This document shows, piece after piece, positions 36,693 through 45,487 of a stretch of 64,000 nucleotides of DNA; positions within the stretch are counted from its first letter, which is position 1; the number at the start of each line of letters is the position of its first letter. The notes beneath the pieces were generated by a model. The model searched no databases. It was not told the origin of the DNA and saw nothing but the letters and a program-made list of their open reading frames with translations. The position numbers and the translations under genes were made by a program. This stretch comes from CAYONZ01 sp964405465 (GTDB taxonomy: Bacteria; Bdellovibrionota; Bdellovibrionia; Bdellovibrionales; JAMPXM01). The stretch spans positions 6,066 to 70,065 of the forward strand of contig CAYONZ010000017.1 of assembly GCA_964405465.1 (NCBI GenBank). The letters are read 5' to 3'.

Positions 36693-37412
36693 ATGGCTCG
36701 AATTGTACCTACAAAGAAAAAATATGGCCCGCTTGAAGTGGTTGAAATTCTCAGCGACCCAGCAGCTCCCTATATTGTTTTACTGCATGGCTATGGTGCG
36801 GATTGTAACGATTTGGTTTCGTTGCACCAGGCGATCCCTCTTGGTCAGAAAGTGAATTGGATTTTTCCTAATGGTCATCAAAAAGTAGAATTGGGGCCCC
36901 ATATGGAAGGGCGGGCATGGTTTCCAATAAGTGTGGCAGCTCTTCAACAGACACAGACCACGGGAACGCCACTGGACCTTTCGAACATTGTACCGCCTGG
37001 GTTGGGTAAAGCTCGCCAGTATCTACTTGAGATGCTCCGAGAGTTGAATGTTCCTATCTCAAGGGTTGTTTTAGGTGGTTTCAGCCAAGGCGCAATGTTG
37101 GCCTGTGAAGTGACATTGAAGCTGGCAGAAATTCCTGCTGGATTGGCAATACTCTCAGGAACGCCAGTCAATTTCGTAGAGTGGCGCAAGCTGGCGCCGG
37201 AGAAAAAAGGATTTCGTTTCTTTCAAAGTCACGGTCAGTATGATCCAGTTTTATCTTTTGAGATGGCCAAAGATTTGAATAAAATGTTAGTTGAGGCCGG
37301 ATGGCAGGGCCAATTACTTGGCTTTCAAGGGCAACACGAGATTCCATTCGAGATTGTTTCCCAATTGGGTCACTATATTCGTGGACAACTCGGTTTGATT
37401 TCCTCAAAATAA
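36693..37412 (+). CDS. Phospholipase/carboxylesterase family serine hydrolase
   Basis: 239 aa alpha/beta hydrolase of the YpfH/acyl-protein-thioesterase group. Oxyanion region LLHGYGADCNDL, nucleophile GFSQGAMLAC, Asp in QSHGQYDPVLS and His in QGQHEIP form the complete active site. No signal peptide, so cytoplasmic. It hydrolyses carboxylic or acyl esters; the natural substrate is unknown. Only 4 bp separate it from the next gene. Confidence 0.92.
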   Translation: MARIVPTKKKYGPLEVVEILSDPAAPYIVLLHGYGADCNDLVSLHQAIPLGQKVNWIFPNGHQKVELGPHMEGRAWFPISVAALQQTQTTGTPLDLSNIVPPGLGKARQYLLEMLRELNVPISRVVLGGFSQGAMLACEVTLKLAEIPAGLAILSGTPVNFVEWRKLAPEKKGFRFFQSHGQYDPVLSFEMAKDLNKMLVEAGWQGQLLGFQGQHEIPFEIVSQLGHYIRGQLGLISSK

Positions 37413-37416
37413 AGCG

Positions 37417-38391
37417 ATGGGTGTTGAGTCTTTTGTTAAGCCAAATGCACGGAGTCGATTTTGGAAATCTGTGCGAATTGCTATTGTAGCCTTTGTTATC
37501 TCTCTCATTTTTTTTTCGAGTCTCCTGCTTACCAGTCTTCGGTCTAATTGGTCCATGCAACAGTTGCTTTTGGTCGCAGGACTGATCTATTCGCTTTTGC
37601 TCGGCATCGTGTTTTTTGCCTTGGCCAAGTATGCTTTGGACAATGAGGCGAATATTGAAGAGCGACTCGAAAAAACCCAAATATTATTACTTAGAAATGA
37701 AAAAACCGCATTCGTTGGTCTACTGGTTTCGACATATATTCATGATTTCAACAATATCATAGCGGTATTAAATTTGAATCTTGAGCGGATTCGTATCATG
37801 CCAGAAAAACCAGAAATATTAGGTAATTTAATTGAGAGATTTCAAGATGGTTTCTATAGGCTGTCAGAACTGGTGAAAAGTCTTAAGGCCAAAGATGTCG
37901 ACTCTGCAACTTTATCGGCAAATGAGACCGTCTTCGATTTGGGTGTTGTTATCAATAAACAAATTGAATTTATGAAAGAGCATAAATGGATTCGAAACTG
38001 CAGAATTGAATTCAAGGAAGAAAGAAAAATTCTTGTCCTTGGTAGTTCGGTGTACCTGCATCAGCTTCTTTTGAACCTCTTGCTCAGCGCTGGAGAGGCA
38101 ACGAATGGCCGAGGAACAATTGGGATCCGCATACTTTCGTTGGACAGTGGATTGTGTCTGGATGTCTATGACGACAGCAAAGCGGTAGGGTTTAAAGCCC
38201 GTGAAAAGTCCCTTATAGAAGATCGTGAGGCGACTGTAGGTATTTCGGGGGCATTAATCATTGGGCAGAAGTGCGCCGAATATTACGGTGGTCGTCTTGA
38301 GATTATGGAGTCCCCATTGGGGGGCGCCAAAGTTCGGGCCTTTTTGCCGGAATTAGAATGGACTGAAATAGGTCGGATTAGCCCGTCGTAG
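37417..38391 (+). CDS. Membrane histidine kinase-like protein with degenerate ATPase site
   Basis: Two membrane helices (about residues 18-40 and 48-70) are followed by a dimerisation segment with the phospho-accepting His in STYIHDFNNIIAVLNL, then an ATPase-like domain. The N-box reads LLNLLLSAGEA, with Ser where Asn binds Mg-ATP, and the G1 box reads DDSKAVGF in place of DxGxG. The C-terminal G2-like part (YYGGRLEIMESPLGGAKV) is kept. It is therefore probably impaired as a kinase and may act as a phosphatase or partner. No response regulator is adjacent. Confidence 0.8.
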   Translation: MGVESFVKPNARSRFWKSVRIAIVAFVISLIFFSSLLLTSLRSNWSMQQLLLVAGLIYSLLLGIVFFALAKYALDNEANIEERLEKTQILLLRNEKTAFVGLLVSTYIHDFNNIIAVLNLNLERIRIMPEKPEILGNLIERFQDGFYRLSELVKSLKAKDVDSATLSANETVFDLGVVINKQIEFMKEHKWIRNCRIEFKEERKILVLGSSVYLHQLLLNLLLSAGEATNGRGTIGIRILSLDSGLCLDVYDDSKAVGFKAREKSLIEDREATVGISGALIIGQKCAEYYGGRLEIMESPLGGAKVRAFLPELEWTEIGRISPS

Positions 38392-38632
38392 GCGGCCCAA
38401 TATTGCTCAGTTTCAATGTATTCGAAATGAACAAATTCTGTTTAGTTATCCTAGTGCCATTTTGCGTCTTTGCCCATGTGAGCGGCTTAGACAGACAAAC
38501 AATTTGTACAAATTTATTTTTTGATTTTAGAGTTTTGAAAAATTGTGTTACACCTATTTTCAGTTCAATCGCATCGATCGTGATTCAGGCATGGGGCCGA
38601 CCACGGCTGGTGTGGAATTTTAGGAGTTCTGA

Positions 38633-39031
38633 ATGGGTAAAAAATTGTACGTAGGCAACTTGCCTTTCTCTGCTACAACTGAAGAAATCAGCGATAAATT
38701 TGCTGCTTATGGCGTTGTAGAATCAACTAAATTGGTGACCGATCGTGAAACCGGTCGCAGCAAAGGCTTTGCCTTCGTCGAAATGTCAAGTGACGATGAA
38801 GCTAACCAAGCGATCAGCCAGTTGAACGGTTCTGATTTTTCAGGCCGAGCGATGATCGTTTCTGAAGCGCGTCCACAGGAGCCTCGTGAAGGTGGCCGTG
38901 GTGGTTTCGGCGGCGGCGGTCGTGGTGGATTCGGTGGCGGCGGTGGCCGTGGCGGATTCGGCGGCGGCGGCGGTGGCCGTGGTGGTGATCGCGGTGGAGA
39001 CCGTGGTGGCCGTGGTGGAAATCGCTACTAA
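38633..39031 (+). CDS. RRM-domain RNA-binding protein with glycine/arginine-rich tail
   Basis: 132 aa. Residues 3-80 form one RRM with RNP2 (LYVGNL) and RNP1 (KGFAFVEM), including the aromatic residues that stack on RNA. The last 45 residues are low-complexity repeats of Gly, Arg and Phe. Small bacterial RRM proteins of this type bind single-stranded RNA and often rise in the cold. The ATG follows aggag at good distance. A strong terminator follows, so it is monocistronic. Confidence 0.94.
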   Translation: MGKKLYVGNLPFSATTEEISDKFAAYGVVESTKLVTDRETGRSKGFAFVEMSSDDEANQAISQLNGSDFSGRAMIVSEARPQEPREGGRGGFGGGGRGGFGGGGGRGGFGGGGGGRGGDRGGDRGGRGGNRY

Positions 39032-39062
39032 TTTTAATATTAGATTTTGATTTTCGTTCCGG

Positions 39063-39094
39063 AAGGACAAGTCGTAGGGCTTGTCCTTTTTTTT
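39063..39094 (+). terminator. Rho-independent terminator of the RRM gene
   Basis: A 9-bp perfect stem (aaggacaag / cttgtcctt) with an 8-nt loop is followed by a run of eight T. Confidence 0.93.
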
Positions 39095-39217
39095 GTCATT
39101 AGCATTTCGCTCTGCACACCTCCCCTCGTTCGTCGAGTTTTTGGGGTCCTGCTTGTCTCCCTTTCCAGGTCTTGCAAAAATGGATCATAGGTTTTTGTTA
39201 AGGTGTGAGGTTGAGAT

Positions 39218-40156
39218 TTGGCACTTACAGCGCGTGAGCACCCAAAGAAGAGAATAGCGAAGTCAAGGTCCAAATCGCAAATCAAGTCCCAAGCGAGGAG
39301 CAAGAGACGTAAAAGTAGTGCAAGTGCAGCAAGACGTAATTCTGGAGGTCAGTTCTCTTCGGTCGTGATGTTTTTGGGGTACCTTGCAACAGTGCTAGTG
39401 ATTTGTGTTTCAATAAATTTTATTTATCAAATTTTGCGAAAGCCCACTGAGATTGTCGGATTCTTGGGTGAGGGTTTAAAAAAGTCGCCCTCTGAGACAT
39501 GGCGAAACTATGGCGAAGACTTTAAAGCAAAGGCGACGCAAATCATGACGGCTGATCTACTGGCGGCGTTGGCCCAGGCAGAGAGTTCAGGAAATCCAGT
39601 GGTGAGGACATATTGGAAGTGGAACTTTTCACGTCTGGATCGCTTGTATGCTCCAGCTTCCAGCTCCGTGGGAATGTTTCAAATAACCGAGGGGACATTC
39701 GATGAGGCCAAGCAGTATTGTCTTGTTGAAGGTATACCTATTCACCAGCGCGAAGGGGACCTTCGGTGTTATGGAAGTCTCTTTTATAGCCGGTTGGTCC
39801 CGTCGCATGCTATCGAAATGACTTCAGCGCGACTTCACTTCTTGGTTGATCAAGTTTTAAGTGACCACCAAATTAAAAATGTAACGGTAAAACAAAAACA
39901 AGATTTGGCCGTCATAATTCATCTCTGCGGTCTGCAGAAGGGAAGACAATTAGCGCGAGCGGGTATGCGGGCGTCACGAATCGGATTGTGTGGCGACCAT
40001 AGTCCTGTTGCCTACCTGAATCGCGTGGCCTCATATCAAAGAAAATTTAAACTACTAATGAAGCAGCAGGCGGAACAAGAGCCCGCCTTTCCTGTCACAG
40101 GATCAACCAATCGATTAAATGTCGAAGCAAAAACCGATCAGTCAATTTGGCAGTAA
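39218..40156 (+). CDS. Membrane-anchored lytic transglycosylase-like protein
   Basis: The start is TTG (gagg 7 bases upstream). The N-terminal 45 residues are very basic and rich in Lys, Arg and Ser; one membrane helix follows (about 50-70, VVMFLGYLATVLVICVSINFI). The periplasmic part carries an SLT-like core: catalytic Glu in LLAALAQAESSGNP and the signature SSVGMFQITEGTF. It would cleave the glycan backbone of peptidoglycan. Several Cys in the core are unusual for the family. The convergent lipoprotein gene ends 16 bp away. Confidence 0.85.
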   Translation: MALTAREHPKKRIAKSRSKSQIKSQARSKRRKSSASAARRNSGGQFSSVVMFLGYLATVLVICVSINFIYQILRKPTEIVGFLGEGLKKSPSETWRNYGEDFKAKATQIMTADLLAALAQAESSGNPVVRTYWKWNFSRLDRLYAPASSSVGMFQITEGTFDEAKQYCLVEGIPIHQREGDLRCYGSLFYSRLVPSHAIEMTSARLHFLVDQVLSDHQIKNVTVKQKQDLAVIIHLCGLQKGRQLARAGMRASRIGLCGDHSPVAYLNRVASYQRKFKLLMKQQAEQEPAFPVTGSTNRLNVEAKTDQSIWQ

Positions 40157-40172
40157 AATGTCTTGGGGTATT

Positions 40173-40460
40173 TCATGGGCAAAAAAATGCAGTACCCATT
40201 ACAGATGTTCCAATTGCGGAGGTTGTTTCCATGCGAATGTAATTTGCACCCTTGCGAGAGGCATCCATTTTCATGTCTTCAATGGCTTGTTCAATGGTTC
40301 CTTTAATGGTGGGCACAGACCCTTGAACGCGGCCAAGATCCTGGCAGTCTTCTTTTGGATTTTCTCGAGAAATCTTCACATTTTTTCCGTCAGGAATTAT
40401 TGGCTTGCTTGAGCAGGCAGCGAGAAGAAAAAGTGAAATTGCGAAATGCTTGCGATTCAT
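40173..40460 (-). CDS. DUF4156-type small lipoprotein
   Basis: 95 aa with a lipoprotein signal (MNRKHFAISLFLLAAC, SSKP after the Cys). The short domain has two Cys (KEDCQDLGRVQGS and AFFCP), as in DUF4156/RcsF-like proteins. The helix EQAIEDMKMDASRKGANYIRM fits that family. It is probably anchored to the outer membrane; function unknown. Confidence 0.84.
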   Translation of the reverse strand: MNRKHFAISLFLLAACSSKPIIPDGKNVKISRENPKEDCQDLGRVQGSVPTIKGTIEQAIEDMKMDASRKGANYIRMETTSAIGTSVMGTAFFCP

Positions 40461-40577
40461 GTTTGCTCCTTTTTGAATCTATTCTAACGTTATTTCAAAA
40501 TCATTTCCAAAGCCTAAGAAAAAAAATGTTCCAAAAATGCCAATGTCCCTCCACAATGATTCGAGCACGAGGTGAAA

Positions 40578-41441
40578 ATGGTAGTAGCGCGCGTAAATCG
40601 GGTCAGGCGAGTATTGAGTCATTCTGCGTCTGCCTTTTTGGAATTTTATCGCTTGGTTCTGGAGTCTGTGCGACGTATGAACCGCGCAGACGTACAAATT
40701 CTTGCATCCAGTTTGGCCTACAATAGTGTGATTGCCTTAGTGCCATTGCTTGCCATTAGCTTGAGCGTGTTTCGTGCATTTGGAGGTTTAGAATCAATCT
40801 TCAAAAAAATTGAACCAGTGCTCATTGAGAGTCTATTTTATGGGTCGGGTGTTGAGATTTCTCGATCTCTGCAAAAAGCTATCGATCGTGTTCATTCGGG
40901 TGCGCTTGGTATCACGGGTGTGGTGGGCATGTTGATTACTTCGACAAAGCTTTTTAGGGATTTGGAGTTGGCTGTTCATCGAGTCTGGGAGATTCCTATT
41001 CGGCGTTCTTTTTTTCGTCGCATCATGCTCTATTGGGTTGTGATGTTTATCGGCCCTGTCGCGATGGCGATTGTCATCGGATTTATGAGTTCACGTGATT
41101 TGAATCTTTTGGGCATCTTACCAAAGGGGAGTATTAATTTTACACTTACTTTTTGTGCTCTATGGGCTTTGTACCAGATGGGTCCAAGTTGCCATGTTTG
41201 GGCACGCGCTTCGATTTCAAGTGCAGCTCTTGCTACATGTGCAATCGCTGTGCTTGAGCAGACCTATGCGATAGTCTTTAAAAAGATTTTGAATTACAGC
41301 AAAGTCTATGGAAGCTTGGCCTCAATCCCGATGTTTTTAATTTGGTTACTGCTGATCTGGTGGGTCTGTTTGATTGGAATTGCTATTTCGGCGTCCATTC
41401 AAGAAAAATATCACCCAGATTATAGCAATCCAAATCGTTGA
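40578..41441 (+). CDS. YihY/BrkB family inner membrane protein
   Basis: About 287 aa with six membrane helices. The family start (DVQILASSLAYNSVIALVPLLAISLSVF) and the late WLLLIWWVCLIGIAISASIQ segment match YihY (formerly wrongly called ribonuclease BN). Function is not known; transport or lipid-related roles have been suggested. The ATG at 40578 is preferred over GTG 40572 because gagg lies 5 bases before it. The 3' end overlaps the next, convergent gene by 22 bp. Confidence 0.9.
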   Translation: MVVARVNRVRRVLSHSASAFLEFYRLVLESVRRMNRADVQILASSLAYNSVIALVPLLAISLSVFRAFGGLESIFKKIEPVLIESLFYGSGVEISRSLQKAIDRVHSGALGITGVVGMLITSTKLFRDLELAVHRVWEIPIRRSFFRRIMLYWVVMFIGPVAMAIVIGFMSSRDLNLLGILPKGSINFTLTFCALWALYQMGPSCHVWARASISSAALATCAIAVLEQTYAIVFKKILNYSKVYGSLASIPMFLIWLLLIWWVCLIGIAISASIQEKYHPDYSNPNR

Positions 41442-42151
41442 TTCCATTCTGACTGTTTTGGTACAGAGGCCAATCCAATAGTGTCTGGTATGAACCATTT
41501 AATCGCAAAGAGCGCATTGTTGAAATCCTGCTGTGTTTTAAAATCTTCAACATGAAGATTGAAGGCAACTGCCGGCGGTTGTTTTTCTGTTGGATTGACA
41601 ATGAGCAAGACTTTGGGTTCCATGAGTCCCATGGCTTCTTTAAAAAATCGGCGCAGAATTTTTCTCGGGGTTGGCGGAAACAAAGTTTCCGAAGGCTGTC
41701 CTAAAAAAACCGTTTTTCCCTCAGGAAGATTTTGTTGATTGATTTGTCCGGCCATCAGCTCTTGGGCAGAAGCGAGATCTGTCGCCATATTGTCATTTTC
41801 ATCTGGCCAAAATGAGTCGCTGGTTTTGTAGAGCCAAAGGTGACCATAGGAAAACACGAAATCGGGTTGAGGCTTGGATGGATTCACCACAATTCCCGCC
41901 CCATGATTTAGGCAAAAATCTAGAATGTGATTGAGGCAGTAGGGTTCGAACTCTTCTCCATCTTTGGGAGTTGACAAGGAAAAATATGGAAAGCCATCTG
42001 GTCCGCGAATAATCTGAGGGTTTGATGTCATCATACTCGCTTCGTCGATGAGTGAAAAAAAACTATCTACCCAATCACGATCACGCTTATCATGTGGCGT
42101 TTGAAAAAGATGAACGAGTTCACGAGTTTTTTGCGTATCAAAGTTGGCCAT
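41420..42151 (-). CDS. Protein of unknown function (243 aa)
   Basis: I do not recognise it. No signal peptide or membrane helix; probably cytoplasmic, with mixed alpha/beta character and several aromatic patches (FVFSYGHLWLYKTSDSFWPDE). It ends inside the convergent yihY-like gene and lies 36 bp downstream of the MOSC-protein gene on the same strand, so the two may be co-transcribed. Confidence 0.8.
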   Translation of the reverse strand: MANFDTQKTRELVHLFQTPHDKRDRDWVDSFFSLIDEASMMTSNPQIIRGPDGFPYFSLSTPKDGEEFEPYCLNHILDFCLNHGAGIVVNPSKPQPDFVFSYGHLWLYKTSDSFWPDENDNMATDLASAQELMAGQINQQNLPEGKTVFLGQPSETLFPPTPRKILRRFFKEAMGLMEPKVLLIVNPTEKQPPAVAFNLHVEDFKTQQDFNNALFAIKWFIPDTIGLASVPKQSEWNQRFGLL

Positions 42152-42187
42152 AGAAATCCCTTGTTAGAATTTTATTGGATCACAGGG

Positions 42188-43009
42188 TCACTTAAATGAC
42201 AACACTTCGACTGAGTCACCTACGAATATCTCTCCCTCCATTTGGTGAATCATGTTTTGTCCAAACATCACCTTGCCATTCTGCACACGGTATCCCGCTA
42301 GTGTTTTGAGCGGTTCCTTTGATTGGGTCTTACCAGTTTCTTGGTTGACTGTGGTGATCGAGCAACGACTGCATGGTTTAACCAAATCAAACTCGATTTT
42401 TCCGATTCGAATTTTTTGCCAAAAATCTTCTTGGTGAGCATTCCCACCTGAAATAACGATATTGGGACGAAAGCGGTTCATCAGTACTTTTTGCTGCAAT
42501 TTTTCATTCAACAAGTCTAGTGATGCCGTTGAGATCAAAAGCTCAGGAAAACCGTCTGCAAAACCGGTCTGGTCCTTGGGATTTGCATATCGTTGATCGA
42601 CTTGCCTAGAAAAAGAATCAGAAATTTGCACCAACCGACATTTGACCCTAAGTACACTAGAGAACCATTCGTCGACATCGGTCGAGAATGTATAGGCCTC
42701 ACATTTGTCTTGCCAGATCGTGACTTGAATAATCGAAGATTGCTTTTTTTGTTCTTCGGAAAGAAATGGAATTTGCAGGGCATTGCTTTGGGCGTATGCA
42801 ACTTCCAGAGAACCATCGAGTAGGTTCACTTTTATTTGAGACATCATTGGGTGTGACCTCTGGGTAAGAAATTGATTTTGGTCATCTATCAGCATCCATT
42901 GGCGATCGTAGGCTGGTCCACGAGCTCCAATCTGCATGGAGTTAAGACGAATGCCCTGACAAGATTTGATTGGATATATGTATAAACTTTCGACAGAAAT
43001 ATTTTGCAT
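42188..43009 (-). CDS. MOSC-domain protein, YcbX-like
   Basis: 273 aa: an N-terminal MOSC beta-barrel domain (VESLYIYPIKSCQGIRL) and a C-terminal MOSC domain with the conserved Cys region KPCSRCSITTVNQETG and NMIHQMEGEIFVGD. MOSC proteins bind the molybdenum cofactor; YcbX and mARC proteins reduce N-hydroxylated compounds. The YcbX ferredoxin domain is absent, so electron supply must come from elsewhere. Confidence 0.92.
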   Translation of the reverse strand: MQNISVESLYIYPIKSCQGIRLNSMQIGARGPAYDRQWMLIDDQNQFLTQRSHPMMSQIKVNLLDGSLEVAYAQSNALQIPFLSEEQKKQSSIIQVTIWQDKCEAYTFSTDVDEWFSSVLRVKCRLVQISDSFSRQVDQRYANPKDQTGFADGFPELLISTASLDLLNEKLQQKVLMNRFRPNIVISGGNAHQEDFWQKIRIGKIEFDLVKPCSRCSITTVNQETGKTQSKEPLKTLAGYRVQNGKVMFGQNMIHQMEGEIFVGDSVEVLSFK

Positions 43010-43259
43010 GCTTGCCTCTAAGGATGATCGGTTTGCAATTGATTTAGGATATGTGCGAAGTATGCAGGAAGACAGGGAATGTTGCAGGTTCGACTCGATT
43101 GGTCTATCTGCCGATGTATCTGGAGGTTTGGGGTGGTTTCGATTTCGATTCAGTTTTATACGAATTTATTTCGAGAAGTGGGGTCTACGCTGGATGGGAA
43201 AGTGGAATTGAGTTAGAATGCGAAAGCCTTGGTAGTTTTTGGTGCGCAGGAGGGAAGAC

Positions 43260-43742
43260 GTGATTTTTCTGATGCAAAATATAGCGACGCGTGTGCGGCA
43301 TGGTTGGCGAATTGGGCTTCTAATGGGGATTTTTGTTTTGTCTTTTGAGTCTTGTCAGAAGACACAGTCTCTAGATGGGTTACAAGTGTCATTGACATGC
43401 ACGGCCTCCAACTGCTTGGCTGGTGGCGAGTACAATGCGTTTGTCATTGTCACGAGCGGACTTTGTTCCGATCTTAATGTTAGAGCAGTTGCATCTGGTA
43501 ATACAGTTGTGCAATGTTCTCCAGGAGGCGGTTGCAGTGGAACAGTCAGCGGCTGGGTAGACAATTCTGGGCACTCGATACGTGAGGTTCCCGCCGGGAC
43601 ATATTCTATTTGTGGAGTCATAGATTTCAATAACGATTATGTGGGGTCGGCAGACTCTGGAGATGCAGTTGGTACGTTGACAAGTACCTCACTTGCGGGA
43701 ACGGACGCAAAGACATTGTCCACTTGGAGCAACGTTTTTTAG
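43260..43742 (+). CDS. Small exported protein of unknown function
   Basis: The GTG at 43260 is chosen: a strong aggaggg lies 5 bases upstream. A hydrophobic leader (WRIGLLMGIFVLSFESC) ends with a Cys in a poor lipobox, so it could be a lipoprotein or be cleaved by signal peptidase I. The mature part is about 125 residues, beta-rich, with Cys in SLTCTASNCLAGG, VQCSPGGGC and YSICGVID. It resembles a small beta sandwich; the family is unknown. It lies 22 bp upstream of olsB on the same strand. Confidence 0.8.
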   Translation: MIFLMQNIATRVRHGWRIGLLMGIFVLSFESCQKTQSLDGLQVSLTCTASNCLAGGEYNAFVIVTSGLCSDLNVRAVASGNTVVQCSPGGGCSGTVSGWVDNSGHSIREVPAGTYSICGVIDFNNDYVGSADSGDAVGTLTSTSLAGTDAKTLSTWSNVF

Positions 43743-43764
43743 TTGAAAGAGTTCGGGGAAGAAA

Positions 43765-44667
43765 ATGCTGAAGTTCAAGTTGAAGACAAAAGGCAAAGGT
43801 CTTGTTAAAAAAACTCTAGGTAAGGTGAAGAAATCTGTCTACGCAGTACAGGAGTTAGAAGCTCAGTTTCAAATGCTTCATCATAAAGTTAAAAAATTTC
43901 GACCGCACGTTGAGTTCGAATTTGAAAAAGGAAACTATATTGTCCAAACGGCAAGGAATGGGAATGACCTTGAGGAGTGCCTGCGGCTTCGATTCGAAGT
44001 TTTTCATCGGGAGATGTTAAAATCAAAACGTCGCATTGGTGTGGATATAGATAAGATTGATTTTCTCTGTGATCATTTGATCATTCGTGAAAAACGAACA
44101 GGTAAAGTCATAGGTACATACAGAATGAACTGCTCGCGGTTCACGGATGTTCTTTATTCTGCAGGAGAGTTTGATCTGGCTAAGGTGGTAAAATTACCAG
44201 GAGTCATTCTGGAGCTGGGCCGTGCCTGCATCAATAGAGAACATCGCACAGGACCTGTGATGTCACTTTTATGGCGGGGTATTAGTGAGTATATCTCTCA
44301 CACGCAAAGTGAATATTTGATTGGCTGTACGTCAGTAAAGACTTTTGATCTCTTTGAGGCTGCTTCTGCTTACAAATACTTGCAGGACAAAGGTCATTTA
44401 AATTTAGGGTTCGATGTGCATCCAATTGGTAAATTTAAATCCCCATCGTTTAACCGGGTATTGCAAACAATTGAAAAAAGTGATCATCCTTTTGATTACG
44501 AAGAGGCAAAAAAAATTCTTCCTCCTTTAATGTTTTTGTATATTAAGGCCGGCGCAAAAATTTGTGGTGAACCCGCGTTTGACGAGGACTTTTCATGTAT
44601 TGATTTCTTCACCTTGTTGCCAGTGAAAGAGGTAACAGGCCAAGTGAGTCGAAAGTATAATATTTAA
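43765..44667 (+). CDS. olsB: OlsB-like ornithine N-acyltransferase (GNAT fold)
   Basis: 300 aa. Residues from about 70 fit the OlsB/acyltransferase GNAT family: LRLRFEVFHREM, the acidic FLCDHLIIREKRTGKVIGTYRM and ELGRACINREHRTG. OlsB puts a 3-hydroxyacyl chain on ornithine to make lyso-ornithine lipid. The adjacent OlsA-like gene, 13 bp downstream, supports this. The basic N-terminal 55 residues are longer than in typical OlsB. A hemolysin-like or other amino-acid N-acyltransferase is an alternative. Confidence 0.82.
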   Translation: MLKFKLKTKGKGLVKKTLGKVKKSVYAVQELEAQFQMLHHKVKKFRPHVEFEFEKGNYIVQTARNGNDLEECLRLRFEVFHREMLKSKRRIGVDIDKIDFLCDHLIIREKRTGKVIGTYRMNCSRFTDVLYSAGEFDLAKVVKLPGVILELGRACINREHRTGPVMSLLWRGISEYISHTQSEYLIGCTSVKTFDLFEAASAYKYLQDKGHLNLGFDVHPIGKFKSPSFNRVLQTIEKSDHPFDYEEAKKILPPLMFLYIKAGAKICGEPAFDEDFSCIDFFTLLPVKEVTGQVSRKYNI

Positions 44668-44680
44668 AAGGAAAATAAAG

Positions 44681-45487
44681 ATGAATAAGTATGCCAAGGG
44701 TATAGTCATGCCCACATTGATTGAAATGTTTTTAGCTGAGTCATTTCTTCGAGACAGGACGACAAAAGATCCAAATGCCCGAACAAAAATTTTTTCTGAA
44801 ACCACAACCAAGTACTGTCGTCGTGCGACCAGTATACTCGATGTTGAAATTCAAACAGAGGGGTATGATCCTGCTTTTTTTGAAAAAGAGAATTGTCTAT
44901 TGGTGAGCAATCATTTGTCGTATTTGGATATTTTAGTAATGTCGAGTTTGCGACCGTTTGTGTATGTGTCGTCAGTCGATATGTCTGAGGTCTTTTTGCT
45001 TGGTCGTATTATTACCTATGGCGGAACTATTTTTGTTGAGCGGCGAAATAGAGTTAAGGTTGATCAGGACCTCGGCAACATGACCAAGGCACTCAAGGAT
45101 GGATTCAATGTCATGTTGTTCCCAGAGGGAACAAGTACAAATGGCTCAGATGTATTGCCATTTAAAAAGTCGTTGTTGATGGCTGCAGTTCATGCTGGAA
45201 AACGAATTGTTCCTGTTTCGATGAAGTATGTGGAAATTGATGGGGAACCCTTCTCTGAAAAAAATCGTGACTTTGTTTGTTGGTACGGTGACATGGGTTT
45301 TGGCAGTCATTTCAAAGGGCTGTGTGCGCGAAAAAAAGTAGTCGCAAAAGTCAGTTTTTTGGAGCCGATTGCGACAACTCCAGACTCTACTCGTAATGAA
45401 TTGGCTGAGCTCACTTACTCGGCCGTGACAAAGTCTTATTTGGGCACAGCAAAGGCGATGCCGCCTTCAAAATCACAGCAGACTTAG
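44681..45487 (+). CDS. olsA: OlsA-like 1-acyl-glycerol-3-phosphate/lyso-ornithine acyltransferase
   Basis: 268 aa PlsC family. The catalytic HxxxxD is in NHLSYLDILV, the second motif is GGTIFVERRN and the third FPEGTSTNGSDVLPF. Paired with OlsB it should add the second acyl chain to lyso-ornithine lipid; an ordinary phosphatidate-forming role is possible. The stop codon TAG (45485-45487) is made of the TA target dinucleotide plus the first G of the mobile element copy 2, so the insertion ended the reading frame here or preserved an older stop. Confidence 0.87.
   Translation: MNKYAKGIVMPTLIEMFLAESFLRDRTTKDPNARTKIFSETTTKYCRRATSILDVEIQTEGYDPAFFEKENCLLVSNHLSYLDILVMSSLRPFVYVSSVDMSEVFLLGRIITYGGTIFVERRNRVKVDQDLGNMTKALKDGFNVMLFPEGTSTNGSDVLPFKKSLLMAAVHAGKRIVPVSMKYVEIDGEPFSEKNRDFVCWYGDMGFGSHFKGLCARKKVVAKVSFLEPIATTPDSTRNELAELTYSAVTKSYLGTAKAMPPSKSQQT

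Noticed and set aside
38508..38560. TTGATT or TTGAAA as -35 box for the RRM gene
   Set aside because: No -10-like hexamer at 16-18 bases; I could not define a promoter.
38403..38654. 83-codon plus-strand frame upstream of the RRM gene
   Set aside because: It runs into the RRM gene start in another frame, lacks a ribosome binding site and looks like untranslated leader.
38885..39031. Tandem GGC-rich repeat as a possible repeat element
   Set aside because: It is the codon pattern of the Gly/Arg-rich protein tail, so it is explained by the gene.
43060..43125. A ggttcgactc motif resembling a tRNA T-loop
   Set aside because: No matching acceptor stem, D-arm or anticodon arm can be formed around it.
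42966..43211. 81-codon frame between the MOSC gene and the small exported protein gene
   Set aside because: It starts inside the MOSC gene on the other strand, has no ribosome binding site and a composition unlike a real protein.
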